A DNA stretch of 14,030 nucleotides from Chloroflexota bacterium (GTDB lineage: Bacteria > Chloroflexota > UBA5177 > JANWHV01). Both the position numbers and the translations under genes were made by a program. Shown here in pieces: positions 6,721 to 13,963 of the stretch. Location: the NCBI GenBank assembly GCA_025450375.1, contig JANWHO010000028.1:1-14030 (forward strand). The letters are read 5' to 3'. Each line of letters opens with the position of its first letter. Position 1 is the first letter of the stretch. The notes beneath the pieces were generated by a model, which had not been told where the DNA came from, made no database searches, and was given only the letters and a program-made list of their open reading frames with translations.

Positions 6721-6755
6721 GGGCAGGCCGGAAATAGCGGGTTTCCGGGCTGCCC
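6721..6755. terminator. Shared hairpin between convergent genes
   Basis: Arms GGGCAGGCCGGAAA (6721-6734) and TTTCCGGGCTGCCC (6742-6755) pair with one mismatch around a 7-base loop. The structure lies 26 bp after the + strand surface-protein stop and 8 bp after the - strand hisIE stop, so it can serve both transcripts. Neither side has a U-tract. Confidence 0.7.
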
Positions 6756-6763
6756 TGCTCATC

Positions 6764-7417
6764 CTATTCTCGGTGCCGGCGTGGAGCGCCCTCGCGGGCC
6801 GCCAACACGGCGCCCACCTCGTCCAGGCCGAGCCCACGCGCGGCGAGGAGGACGAGGCTATGATAGAAGAGGTCGGCCACCTCACCGGCCAGATCGGCGG
6901 TTGATTCGTTCTTGGCGGCGATGATCACCTCCGCCGCTTCCTCCCCAATCTTGCGTCCTATGCGGTCCACCCCCTGGGCCAGAAGATGATTGGTGTAGGA
7001 GCCGGGCTCCGGAACGGTCGCGCGGCCGGCGATGATCCCGTTCAGATGGTCCAGCACGACGCCTCCACTGGGCGCAGGTGCCGGATGGGCGCCAGCGGCG
7101 GGTAAAGGGTTGGTGAAACAGGTGCGGGCTCCGGTATGGCAGGTGGGTCCGGCCGGCAGCGCTCGGATCAGGAGGGTGTCGCAATCACAGTCAGCGATGA
7201 TCTCCACCAGCCTGAGATAGTTGCCGGAGGTCTCTCCCTTGTGCCAGAGGGCGGCCCGACTCCGGCTCCAGAACCACACGTCTCCCGTCTCGCGGGTCGT
7301 GGCGAGCGCCTGGGCGTTCATGTATCCCAGCATCAGGACCGTGCCGTCTCGGGCGTCCTGCACCACGGCTGGAGCCAGGCCGCGATCGTCGAATTGAATG
7401 GTCGGGAGGTCGCTCAT
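6764..7417 (-). CDS. hisIE: Bifunctional HisIE: phosphoribosyl-AMP cyclohydrolase / phosphoribosyl-ATP pyrophosphatase
   Basis: A 217-aa fusion performing the second and third steps of histidine synthesis: PR-ATP to PR-AMP (HisE), then ring opening to ProFAR (HisI). The HisI part (1 to about 105) shows [22 protein letters not shown], the metal motif DCDCD (76-80) and [10 protein letters not shown] (92-101). A Pro/Ala linker (about 105-118) leads to HisE (120-205) with [21 protein letters not shown] and [13 protein letters not shown]. All active-site blocks are present. ATG 7417 overlaps the hisF stop (ATGA), so it is translationally coupled as the last gene of the cluster. The open frame extends to 7822, but that part is a shadow of hisF. 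Confidence 0.96.
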   Translation of the reverse strand: MSDLPTIQFDDRGLAPAVVQDARDGTVLMLGYMNAQALATTRETGDVWFWSRSRAALWHKGETSGNYLRLVEIIADCDCDTLLIRALPAGPTCHTGARTCFTNPLPAAGAHPAPAPSGGVVLDHLNGIIAGRATVPEPGSYTNHLLAQGVDRIGRKIGEEAAEVIIAAKNESTADLAGEVADLFYHSLVLLAARGLGLDEVGAVLAAREGAPRRHRE

Positions 7418-8190
7418 GCCGGGTCTCCCGAAACGAGGCGGACCGGGATGCCCCGGCGTGCCAGTTCCCGTTTGACCTGATCGATAGTCAACTCGCCGTA
7501 GTGGAAGATGCCGGCGGCCAGCACGGCATCGGCCTTGCCCGTTGTCAGCGCCTCGGCCATGTGGCCCGCGTGCCCCGCCCCTCCCGAGGCGATCACCGGC
7601 ACGGGCACCGCCGAGGATACGGCGGCGGTGAGGGTAAGCTCGAACCCGGCCTTGGTGCCATCCGCGTCCATGGAGGTAAGGAGGATTTCGCCGCCCCCCC
7701 GCCGCGCGGCTTCCACCGCCCATTCCACGGCGTCCCGACCGGTGGCCCGCCGTCCCCCGTGCGAGTAAACCTCGTAGCCGCCGTCTGTTCGGCGGCGGGC
7801 GTCTATGGCCACCACGATGCACTGGTTGCCGAATGCATAGGCGCCCCGATCGATCAGCTCGGGGTCGGCCAGGGCGGCGCTGTTGATCGATACTTTGTCA
7901 GCGCCAGCCCGCAACATATGGCGCATATCGTCCACCGAGCGGATGCCGCCGCCGACCGTCAGGGGAATGAACAACTGATTGGCGGCCCGGCGGACCACGT
8001 CAATCATGGTCTCGCGCCCGTCACTGGAGGCCGTGATGTCGAGGAAGGTCAACTCATCGGCCCCTTGCTGGTTATAGAGAGCCGCCAACTCCACCGGATC
8101 TCCGGCGTCGCGGAGTTCGACAAATTTGGTCCCTTTCACCACCCGGCCGGCGGCGACATCAAGACAGGGAATGATCCGGCGAGTGAGCAT
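7414..8190 (-). CDS. hisF: Imidazole glycerol phosphate synthase, cyclase subunit HisF
   Basis: 258 aa, a normal-length (beta/alpha)8 barrel. Together with HisH it makes imidazole glycerol phosphate and AICAR from PRFAR and ammonia. Catalytic Asp 11 (PCLDV) and Asp 130 (VVAIDA) are in place, as are the phosphate-binding loops TVGGGIRS (78-85) and VIASGGAGH. It begins 4 bp after the hisA stop and overlaps hisIE by four bases, so the order hisA-hisF-hisIE is read from one message. Confidence 0.97.
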   Translation of the reverse strand: MLTRRIIPCLDVAAGRVVKGTKFVELRDAGDPVELAALYNQQGADELTFLDITASSDGRETMIDVVRRAANQLFIPLTVGGGIRSVDDMRHMLRAGADKVSINSAALADPELIDRGAYAFGNQCIVVAIDARRRTDGGYEVYSHGGRRATGRDAVEWAVEAARRGGGEILLTSMDADGTKAGFELTLTAAVSSAVPVPVIASGGAGHAGHMAEALTTGKADAVLAAGIFHYGELTIDQVKRELARRGIPVRLVSGDPA

Positions 8191-8194
8191 GGGC

Positions 8195-8905
8195 TCAATT
8201 CCAGTCCGCGAGTACGCTCAAGGGCAGGGTTCCCGCGTAGAGGGCCTTCCCGGCGATTGCCGCCTCGACCCCCGTGGCGGCCAATTGATGAAGATCCTGT
8301 TCGTTGGCGACACCCCCCGAGGCGATGACTGGAACCTCGACCGTGGCTAGCAGCGAGCGGAGCGCGGGGAGATTCGGTCCGCTCAGCATCCCGTCGGTGG
8401 CGATGTCGGTATAGATCAGCCGCGTACAGCCGGCGGCGATCACCCTGGCGGCCAGCGCGCCCGCCGTCACGTCACTCGTTTCCACCCAGGCTCGAATGGC
8501 CACCATCCCGTCGCGCGCATCCAGACCCACGACAACATGGTCCCCATGGGCGGCGCAGGCGGCCATGAGCAGGTCCGGGTCTTTTAGGGCGGCGGTACCC
8601 AGCACCACCCGGGCCGCGCCTGCGTCCAGGGCTCGTGTGATGGCCGACATGTCGCGGAGTCCGCCCCCGAACTCCACCAATAACGGCGTTTCGCGGGCGA
8701 TTCGGGTCAGAACCGCCAGATGGCGCGCCGTACCTTCTCGGGCCCCATCCAGATCCACCAGATGGAGCCAACGGGCGCCGTGCTCGACGAACTGGCGGGC
8801 CACCACCAATGGATCCTCTCCATATTGGGTTGGGCGGGCGAAGTCGCCTTGCTCGAGGCGCACGCAGGCGCCGGCCCGCAGATCGATAGCGGGGATCAGG
8901 AACAT
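8195..8905 (-). CDS. hisA: ProFAR isomerase HisA
   Basis: 236 aa, a (beta/alpha)8 barrel converting ProFAR to PRFAR, the substrate of HisF-HisH. Asp 8 (PAIDLR) and Asp 129 (GLDARDG) are the expected catalytic pair. FGGGLRDM (79-86), YTDIATDGM (165-173) and VIASGGV are family loops. In some actinobacteria a HisA-like enzyme (PriA) also serves tryptophan synthesis. Nothing here shows dual function, but sequence by eye cannot exclude it. The start overlaps the end of hisH by 10 nt, consistent with translational coupling. Confidence 0.96.
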   Translation of the reverse strand: MFLIPAIDLRAGACVRLEQGDFARPTQYGEDPLVVARQFVEHGARWLHLVDLDGAREGTARHLAVLTRIARETPLLVEFGGGLRDMSAITRALDAGAARVVLGTAALKDPDLLMAACAAHGDHVVVGLDARDGMVAIRAWVETSDVTAGALAARVIAAGCTRLIYTDIATDGMLSGPNLPALRSLLATVEVPVIASGGVANEQDLHQLAATGVEAAIAGKALYAGTLPLSVLADWN

Positions 8906-9513
8906 AGTCCGGCCAAGCGGAGGAAATTGGCGTAAACTCGCAGCCCGGCGGGTCCACTCTTTTCTGGATGAAACTGGGTCGCCACGATGGCTTCGCGCGC
9001 CATGACCGAACAGAAGGGCGTGGGGTAGTCGGTCTGGCCGATCACGGTATCTAACGGCGGGTCTCCGTAGTAGGAGTGTACGAAGTAGAAGTAGCTCTGG
9101 TCGGCGATTTCGTCGAAGAGCGGGGATGGTTGGCGCAGGGTCACCGTATTCCAGCCCATGTGCGGCACCTTGGGGCCGGGAGCAAAACGGCGCACCGTGC
9201 CGGGTAGCAGGCCAAGGCAGTCCGTACCGGTGACGCCCCCCTCCTCGCTATGCTCAAGCAGCACCTGCAAGCCCAGACATACCCCCAGGATGGGCACCCC
9301 CTGATTCGCCACCTCACGGAGAGCTTGATCCAGTCCGAGTTGCCGCAATCGCTCCATCGCCTGGGCCGCCGAGCCCACGCCGGGGAGAATGACCGCGCGC
9401 GCCTGCCGTACGACCTGGGGGTCGGCGCTAATCAGGGGCGCTCCACCCGCGTGTTCCACGGCGCGGGTGACACTGCGCAGATTCCCGGCATCATAATCCA
9501 CGATTACCAGCAT
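8896..9513 (-). CDS. hisH: Imidazole glycerol phosphate synthase, glutaminase subunit HisH
   Basis: 205 aa, class I glutamine amidotransferase that supplies ammonia to HisF. The catalytic triad is visible: Cys 79 in GVCLGLQ, and His 182 and Glu 184 in QFHPEKS. The N-terminal DYDAGNLRSV, the oxyanion-region LPGVGS and the VPHMGWN block are typical of HisH rather than other amidotransferases. It starts 3 bp after the hisS stop and runs 10 nt into hisA. Confidence 0.97.
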   Translation of the reverse strand: MLVIVDYDAGNLRSVTRAVEHAGGAPLISADPQVVRQARAVILPGVGSAAQAMERLRQLGLDQALREVANQGVPILGVCLGLQVLLEHSEEGGVTGTDCLGLLPGTVRRFAPGPKVPHMGWNTVTLRQPSPLFDEIADQSYFYFVHSYYGDPPLDTVIGQTDYPTPFCSVMAREAIVATQFHPEKSGPAGLRVYANFLRLAGLCS

Positions 9514-9516
9514 CGG

Positions 9517-10782
9517 TTAGGGTAACCGTCCGCGCAGGTAGGCTACCGCCTCGGACATGGGGATAACGACTTCCTGACGCTCCGCCAGATCCTTCACCTG
9601 CACCGTGCCATCCCGCGCCTCGTCGTCTCCGAGGACCAGGGCGAAGCGAGCGCCTGATTCATTGGCGGCGCGCAGCTGGGCCTTCAGGCTGCGGCCCGGC
9701 GTGCCTACGGCGGTAGCGATGCCCGCGGCCCGGAGCCGTTGGGTGAGGGGAAGCGCCTGGCTCTGGCCCCCCTCGCCCACGGCGGCCACGTACGCCAGCA
9801 TCGTATATGAGGGAGGAACAGCGGCATCCTCCTCTTCCAGGCTCAGGAGGATGCGCTCGATTCCGGTGGCGAACCCGATTCCAGGGGTTGGGCGCCCGCC
9901 GATCAGTTCGGCCAGGAGATCGTAGCGGCCGCCGCCGCCCACCGTGCTCTGGGCTCCTTGCCGTTCGGGCCAGAACTCGAATACGGTCTTGGTGTAGTAG
10001 TCAAAGCCGCGGACCAGTCCATAATTCACCGCGTAGGGCTGGCCAATGGCGTCAAGGGCAGCGCGCAAGCCTTGCCAGTGGGTGAGGCACTCGTCGCACA
10101 GGTAGTCCAGCATATGGGGCGCCTCGGCGGCCAATTGCACGCATCGCGGTTTCTTGCAATCGAGCAGACGCATGGGGTTGCGCACCAAACGCACCTTGCA
10201 TTCGTCGCAGAGCTCGTCGCGCAAGGGCTCGTAATAGGCGCGCAGCCGCTCAATGTAGGCGGGCCGGCATTGCTGGTCGCCAATGCTGTTAACTTGCAGC
10301 GAAAGTCGGCGCAGTCCGACCTCGTGATAGAGCTGAGCGGCCAGGGCGATCAGTTCGGCGTCTACCTGAGGATGGATTTCGCCAAGCGCCTCGCAGCCGA
10401 ACTGATGGTGCTGGCGGAGACGGCCGCGCTGCTTCTTCTCGTGGCGAAAAGTGGGCTCGGCAAGGTAATAGAGCTTCACCGGTTGGGGCAGCTTGAACAT
10501 TCCATGCTGCAGGTAGGAACGGACGACCGGCGCCGTCCCCTCGGGCTTCATGGTCACCGAAGAGGTGTCGCGGTCCTCGAAGGTATACATTTCCTTCTGG
10601 ACGATGTCGGTGACCTCGCCTACGCCGCGCGCGAAGAGCGAGGTCGGCTCGAGAATGGGGGTGCTGATCCGGCGATAGCCGTAAAGAGCGGCGGTACGGC
10701 GAGCGGTGTCGAGGACCGTATCCCACCGGGGCCATGCGTCGGGCAGCACGTCCTCCATACCCGCCAGGGTTTGAAAGCTCAT
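9517..10782 (-). CDS. hisS: Histidyl-tRNA synthetase
   Basis: 421 aa, class II aminoacyl-tRNA synthetase charging tRNA-His. Motifs: TMKPEGTAPVVR (77-88), motif 2 FRHEKKQRGRLRQHHQFG (112-129), the histidine A loop VRGFDYYTKT (257-266), GGGGRYD (282-288) and motif 3 GFATGIER (303-310). The C-terminal anticodon-binding domain (about 330-420) is present, so this is a true synthetase and not the regulatory paralogue HisZ. Start: ATG 10794 touches its own AGAAGG, while ATG 10782 has AGAAGGA 11 nt upstream and begins MSFQTLAGMEDVLP, the usual family N-terminus, so 10782 is preferred. It sits 3 bp before hisH, an arrangement that ties charging to synthesis of histidine. Confidence 0.96.
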   Translation of the reverse strand: MSFQTLAGMEDVLPDAWPRWDTVLDTARRTAALYGYRRISTPILEPTSLFARGVGEVTDIVQKEMYTFEDRDTSSVTMKPEGTAPVVRSYLQHGMFKLPQPVKLYYLAEPTFRHEKKQRGRLRQHHQFGCEALGEIHPQVDAELIALAAQLYHEVGLRRLSLQVNSIGDQQCRPAYIERLRAYYEPLRDELCDECKVRLVRNPMRLLDCKKPRCVQLAAEAPHMLDYLCDECLTHWQGLRAALDAIGQPYAVNYGLVRGFDYYTKTVFEFWPERQGAQSTVGGGGRYDLLAELIGGRPTPGIGFATGIERILLSLEEEDAAVPPSYTMLAYVAAVGEGGQSQALPLTQRLRAAGIATAVGTPGRSLKAQLRAANESGARFALVLGDDEARDGTVQVKDLAERQEVVIPMSEAVAYLRGRLP

Positions 10783-10859
10783 GCCCAGTACCATCCTTCT
10801 ACGGCGTAGATCGCGTCCGTGCGATTGGCTAAGGGATGGCCAGTCGCGGCGCGGGGAAG

Positions 10860-11129
10860 TTAATAGGTGATTTGGGCCAGTACAATACCGGTAACGAATT
10901 GGATCAGGAGGATCGCGATAATCGGAGAAATATCGATCATGCCAAGCGTGGGAATCACCCGACGGAGCGGCGTGATGATCGGGTCGGTGATGTCATCGAG
11001 CAGACGCACGATCGGTCCCCCGGAATTCCCCATGGAGAACCAACTGAAGAGCACGCGAATGACGATGGCGCCGGTGAGAATGGTGCCCAGCCAGTAGATG
11101 AACAGATGAATCGTTTCGGCCACGTTCAT
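10860..11129 (-). CDS. yggT: YggT-family membrane protein
   Basis: 89 aa with two hydrophobic helices (about 8-28 and 66-86) flanking a polar loop that contains the family block LLDDITDPIITPLRRVIP. YggT/CcmB3-type proteins are small inner-membrane proteins often found beside yggS and cell-division genes. Their role is uncertain, with links to osmotic tolerance and membrane organisation. Here it follows yggS by 3 bp, the standard pairing, and precedes hisS by 77 bp, which is less usual. Confidence 0.92.
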   Translation of the reverse strand: MNVAETIHLFIYWLGTILTGAIVIRVLFSWFSMGNSGGPIVRLLDDITDPIITPLRRVIPTLGMIDISPIIAILLIQFVTGIVLAQITY

Positions 11130-11132
11130 TGC

Positions 11133-11861
11133 CTATGCCCGTACCGTTTCCGTGCGTTCGCCGAATATGGCGCGTCCGACACGCACATGCGTCGCGCCTT
11201 CCTCAATGGCTATCTCGAAGTCGTTGGTCATTCCCATGGAGAGGGCGTTCCAGGTAGAGAGAGGAAACACTCCTACCGCCGCGTCCCGCAGGCGCCGCGT
11301 GGCGGCAAAGACCGTCCGGAGCCCAGCCGCTTCCGCTCCTTCGGGAGCGATGGTCATCAGCCCGCGCCAATGGAGAGCGGGAAGACGGGCCAGCCGCGCC
11401 GCTTGGTCGGAAAAGAGACGGGGAGTAAAGCCTGACTTCGTCGTTTCTCCGCTGACATTCACCTGGGCGAATACCGATATCGCGCGTCCCTGAGCGGAGG
11501 CGGCATCGTTGAGCGCGGTCGCCAACTCTACGCTATCGACCGAGTGAACACTGTCGAAGGTCGAGACCGCGCGCCGTACCTTGTTTCGCTGCAAGCGACC
11601 AATCAGGTGCCAATGCAACGCCGGCTGGTCGAGCAACTCGCCCCGCTTCGCGTATGCTTCTTGCACCTTATTCTCTCCAATCTCCCGCAGGCCGGCCAGG
11701 GACGCCGCCCGGACGGTCTCCGCGTCCAGGGTCTTGGTCACCGCGATCAACGTCACCAATGCCGGATCCCGGCCCGCCCGCGCCGCCGCCGCCGCCATAC
11801 GGACGCGGACGAACGCCGCGCGCTCGGCGATCGCTTGCGTGGTGCCGATCGTTTCCACCAT
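11133..11861 (-). CDS. yggS: YggS/PROSC-family pyridoxal phosphate homeostasis protein
   Basis: 242 aa, a single-domain PLP-binding barrel without a catalytic partner domain. In this family the protein binds PLP and buffers vitamin B6 and amino-acid pools. The PLP lysine is Lys 43 in AVTKT. Further family blocks are EIGENKVQEA, HWHLIGRLQRNK, VNVSGETTKSGF, LSMGMTNDFEIAI and THVRVGRAIFGER. The start has no Shine-Dalgarno. A -10-like element lies only 7 nt upstream, suggesting a leaderless message. It is probably the first gene of the run through yggT towards hisS. Confidence 0.96.
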   Translation of the reverse strand: MVETIGTTQAIAERAAFVRVRMAAAAARAGRDPALVTLIAVTKTLDAETVRAASLAGLREIGENKVQEAYAKRGELLDQPALHWHLIGRLQRNKVRRAVSTFDSVHSVDSVELATALNDAASAQGRAISVFAQVNVSGETTKSGFTPRLFSDQAARLARLPALHWRGLMTIAPEGAEAAGLRTVFAATRRLRDAAVGVFPLSTWNALSMGMTNDFEIAIEEGATHVRVGRAIFGERTETVRA

Positions 11862-11868
11862 TCGTAGT

Positions 11869-11877
11869 AGTGTACCA
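11869..11877 (-). promoter_or_regulatory. Extended -10 element for yggS, predicting a leaderless mRNA
   Basis: On the - strand TGGTACACT is an extended -10 (TGn plus TACACT, matching TATAAT at four of six). It ends 7 nt before the A of the yggS ATG. Initiation at the usual distance would fall on the start codon. No clear -35 is seen, as extended -10 promoters allow, and no ribosome site precedes the ATG. Confidence 0.4.
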
Positions 11878-11889
11878 CAGGCACGCCTG
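11878..11889. promoter_or_regulatory. Short inverted repeat beside the yggS -10 element
   Basis: CAGGC and GCCTG arms separated by 2 bp, immediately upstream of the extended -10 and within the 57-bp gap between the MarR gene and yggS. It could be a small operator. Arms of 5 bp can occur by chance in GC-rich DNA. Confidence 0.25.
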
Positions 11890-11918
11890 AGCCTACCGGG
11901 GATACCGCGTTGGCTGGT

Positions 11919-12383
11919 CTATTCCGAGACTTCAGCCGTACTTCGCTCAATCACCTCGATCAGAGCGCGGAAGCCACTGACCAGCGACTCAAGATCGCGG
12001 TCGGTGAGTTGCTCTAACCAACCGCCGAGCGGGTCGTACAGGTGATAGAGGCGCTCCATGAACTCGCGCCCGGCGTCCGTGAGCGACACCAGGGAGCGGC
12101 GTCGATCCAATCGGTCCTCCTCACGGGCCACGAGATTCTGCTGCACCAGTTGTTCGACCAGAATACTCGCCGAAGGACGGCCGATCCCAAGCCTGGTGGC
12201 TACCAGGCTGACCGTAAGCGAACCTCTGGCATCCAGGATAACCAGGGCCTTCAATTGTGAGATGGTCAGATCGTGCTGCATCCAGAAGGGCTCGGCTGCT
12301 TGGCGGGCCAGGGACCATACCTTGCGGTAGCCTTCCAGGGTGGCGAGTACCAACTCTTCATGCAGCGGTTTCACGGGCACCAT
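11919..12383 (-). CDS. MarR-family transcriptional regulator
   Basis: 154 aa with the MarR winged helix-turn-helix plan: an N-terminal dimer helix, LTISQLKALVIL (39-50), helix-turn-helix LTVSLVATRLGIGRPSASILVEQL (split at about residue 66), and the wing REEDRLDRRRSLVSLTDAG (87-105) with the diagnostic D-x-R-R. Family members bind palindromic operators as dimers and respond to small phenolics, drugs or oxidants. The ligand cannot be inferred. GGGGGAAGA just before ATG 12383 is close but usable, and a GTG one codon in would have better spacing. It is co-directional with yggS, but the 57-bp gap holds a separate promoter-like element. Autoregulation is common, and an inverted repeat lies upstream. 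Confidence 0.93.
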   Translation of the reverse strand: MVPVKPLHEELVLATLEGYRKVWSLARQAAEPFWMQHDLTISQLKALVILDARGSLTVSLVATRLGIGRPSASILVEQLVQQNLVAREEDRLDRRRSLVSLTDAGREFMERLYHLYDPLGGWLEQLTDRDLESLVSGFRALIEVIERSTAEVSE

Positions 12384-12451
12384 TCTTCCCCCGCTTTCCT
12401 CGCCGGCGTCAGGCCGGCCATGCCGGTACTCTCACCAGCCGCCTCGGTGCT

Positions 12452-12473
12452 ATCCCATCGCTGCCCATGGGAT
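12452..12473. promoter_or_regulatory. Inverted repeat, candidate MarR operator
   Basis: ATCCCAT (12452-12458) and ATGGGAT (12467-12473) are exact reverse complements with 8 bp between, about 70-90 bp upstream of the MarR start. The 22-bp overall span suits a dimeric regulator. Binding by this MarR protein is inference. Confidence 0.35.
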
Positions 12474-12524
12474 CGTCGCGGATCGGATCACGACAGACGG
12501 ATGATTGTGAGATTCGTAAAACCT

Positions 12525-12554
12525 AGTCTAACAGAAGGTTGCGTCAGCCGTAAA
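12525..12554 (-). promoter_or_regulatory. Weak candidate promoter for the MarR gene
   Basis: On the - strand TTTACG (12549-12554), 18 bp, TAGACT (12525-12530), each matching consensus at four of six. Transcription from here would cross the inverted repeat at 12452-12473 and give a leader of about 135 nt. Confidence 0.25.
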
Positions 12555-12629
12555 CACTCAATCGTGGAAGTAAATCCGGTTAGTTCGACCCTGGCTGTCT
12601 CGGAGGAGCTGCCCTGAGTTCATCCGATC

Positions 12630-13742
12630 CTAGGGGCCGAGCGCGTAGCGGTAGACCCCAACCCCAGTACCGGCCAGCAGGGCGGGCCGCCGGCCCTGCT
12701 CATGCAGGAGCGCCAGCACGATGTAGGAAGGTCCGGTGAGGCCCTTGCCGATTAGCCGCCAGGGATCCGAGCCTTTCCGCATGTACACCCCATATCCCAT
12801 CGTCCCCGCGAACAGCGGGTTGCCTCCCATGCTCCCCGCCAGAGGCATGGCGTGCCTCTCCGGCAGTCCGCTGCTCATCTCGCGCCAGGCTCCGGCGCCT
12901 GTCCGCTCCCACACGCCCGTGCCCATGGTGCTCAAGACGGTTGTGGCAGGCTGATTCCTGACCTGCAGCATGGCCACCATGGGGAGGGTGCTGGGTAGTC
13001 CCTGGCTGGCCGCTTTCCAGGTCTTGCCGCCATCGTGAGTGGCCAATACGGGCGGCGCGCTGCCGAAAACCCCGGCCAGCGCATTCGTGGCCCCGCCTCC
13101 CAGCCAGGTAATGGCGGCGAAGGAGGAGCCGTCCGTGCGCGCCACCACCCGCCATTGCCATTTCGCACCCTGCTCAACGCCCCGGTATAGCGCCCCAGCC
13201 GTGCCAGCGAGAATCACGGGTCTCGCGGTGTCGGATACCGCCAAACTGAAGATCGAACCTGGAGCGGGAGTAGGGCCAATCGCCTGCCAGACGCCCTGCC
13301 CTGTCCTCACTCGTACAAAGCCGTTGTTATCCGCCGCGTAGAGGAGTCGGGGATTGCCCCCGACCGCGAGCGCGAGCACGGCGCTGGTGGGAGGGTAGCC
13401 AGGTAGGGGTTTCCAGGTGGCGCCGCTGTCGTCCGACTTCCAGAGGCCCTGGACAGTCCCCGCGATCGAGGTTGTGGGGTGGGATGGATCGACCGCGAAC
13501 GCATCGGTCAGCAGACGGAGGTTCGTCGATTGCCATGCTCGGTTGGTGGGCACGGGTCCGGCGGTTGGCGCGCGCTTGGGAAGGGCGGGCGCGGGGGTGC
13601 TCGCGAGGCGCGGAATGGGAAGGGCCGGGGCCGCGGCGGGTACCGTATGGCTACTGACCAGAACAATGGCCAGAATCCCCGGAAGGAGGGCGAGCAGGAT
13701 CAGCAGCGAGGAGAGGAATCGACTGGGCTTGCGGACGGGCAC
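12630..13742 (-). CDS. Membrane-anchored Asp-box beta-propeller protein
   Basis: 370 aa from GTG 13742, a start fixed by AGGAGGAA 8 nt upstream. Residues about 8-30 form one hydrophobic helix after MPVRKPSR, an uncleaved anchor or signal peptide. A Pro/Ala linker (about 33-68) leads to a BNR/sialidase-type propeller (about 70-370). Asp-box motifs are visible as SDDSGATW (103-110) and THDGGKTW (235-242), with degenerate blades ending W(R/K)xxxxGL and AGTxxGVY-type strands. Such folds occur in sialidases, Ycf48/HCF136 assembly factors and sortilin-like proteins. No sialidase Arg triad or FRIP motif is seen, so enzyme activity is not claimed. It probably acts outside the membrane as a binding or assembly factor. 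It is transcribed alone and divergently from the gene at 13964. Confidence 0.82.
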   Translation of the reverse strand: MPVRKPSRFLSSLLILLALLPGILAIVLVSSHTVPAAAPALPIPRLASTPAPALPKRAPTAGPVPTNRAWQSTNLRLLTDAFAVDPSHPTTSIAGTVQGLWKSDDSGATWKPLPGYPPTSAVLALAVGGNPRLLYAADNNGFVRVRTGQGVWQAIGPTPAPGSIFSLAVSDTARPVILAGTAGALYRGVEQGAKWQWRVVARTDGSSFAAITWLGGGATNALAGVFGSAPPVLATHDGGKTWKAASQGLPSTLPMVAMLQVRNQPATTVLSTMGTGVWERTGAGAWREMSSGLPERHAMPLAGSMGGNPLFAGTMGYGVYMRKGSDPWRLIGKGLTGPSYIVLALLHEQGRRPALLAGTGVGVYRYALGP

Positions 13743-13750
13743 GAGAGTAG

Positions 13751-13758
13751 TTCCTCCT
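13751..13758 (-). promoter_or_regulatory. Shine-Dalgarno fixing the GTG start at 13742
   Basis: AGGAGGAA on the - strand, 8 nt before the GTG. This near-ideal site decides the start in favour of GTG over any internal codon. Confidence 0.75.
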
Positions 13759-13781
13759 GGCTTAGCGCGGGTGTGATGCTG

Positions 13782-13787
13782 AGTATA
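13782..13787 (-). promoter_or_regulatory. Candidate -10 for the propeller gene
   Basis: TATACT on the - strand, about 40 bp before the GTG, matches TATAAT at five of six. No recognisable -35 lies 16-19 bp upstream, so an activator may be needed or the match may be chance. Confidence 0.35.
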
Positions 13788-13830
13788 GTCCGGTGGGCGG
13801 TATGGAGATCCGCACTCCGGCGTCCCCGTC

Positions 13831-13839
13831 TGTTACACT
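13831..13839 (+). promoter_or_regulatory. Candidate extended -10 for the gene at the right edge
   Basis: TGTTACACT on the + strand is a TGn plus TACACT element of the same form as the one before yggS. It would give a leader of about 115-120 nt before GTG 13964. No -35 is evident. Confidence 0.3.
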
Positions 13840-13963
13840 TTCATGCCGAGGCAACGCCGGCCCATCGGCGTGCTCGTGGCTGCCGCGCCCCGTGCTGTGT
13901 TGAGAGGGTTCGTGGCGCGGGCAAGCCGGTCGGCTCGTAGCTGCGATGAAGGAGCACACGCCA

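Larger units (their letters stand above)
12384..12629. other. Intergenic region upstream of the MarR gene
   Basis: 246 bp between two - strand genes, with no convincing ORF. It holds an inverted repeat at 12452-12473, a weak - strand promoter at 12525-12554, and a locally AT-rich stretch (12500-12575). No clear terminator hairpin for the upstream 12630-13742 gene was found. Confidence 0.6.

Noticed and set aside
7418..7822. Long N-terminal extension of HisIE
   Set aside because: It lies inside hisF in another frame. ATG 7417 gives the normal HisI start and a standard ATGA overlap.
9517..10782. HisZ, the regulatory paralogue of histidyl-tRNA synthetase
   Set aside because: The histidine-binding loops and the C-terminal anticodon-binding domain are both present, which HisZ lacks.
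9958..10809. 283-aa + strand frame opposite hisS
   Set aside because: hisS carries every class II synthetase motif, and the opposite frame resembles no protein.
12576..12600. GGTTAGTTCGACCC segment recalling a tRNA T-arm
   Set aside because: The stem does not pair as a T-arm, and no anticodon arm, acceptor stem or CCA is found around it.
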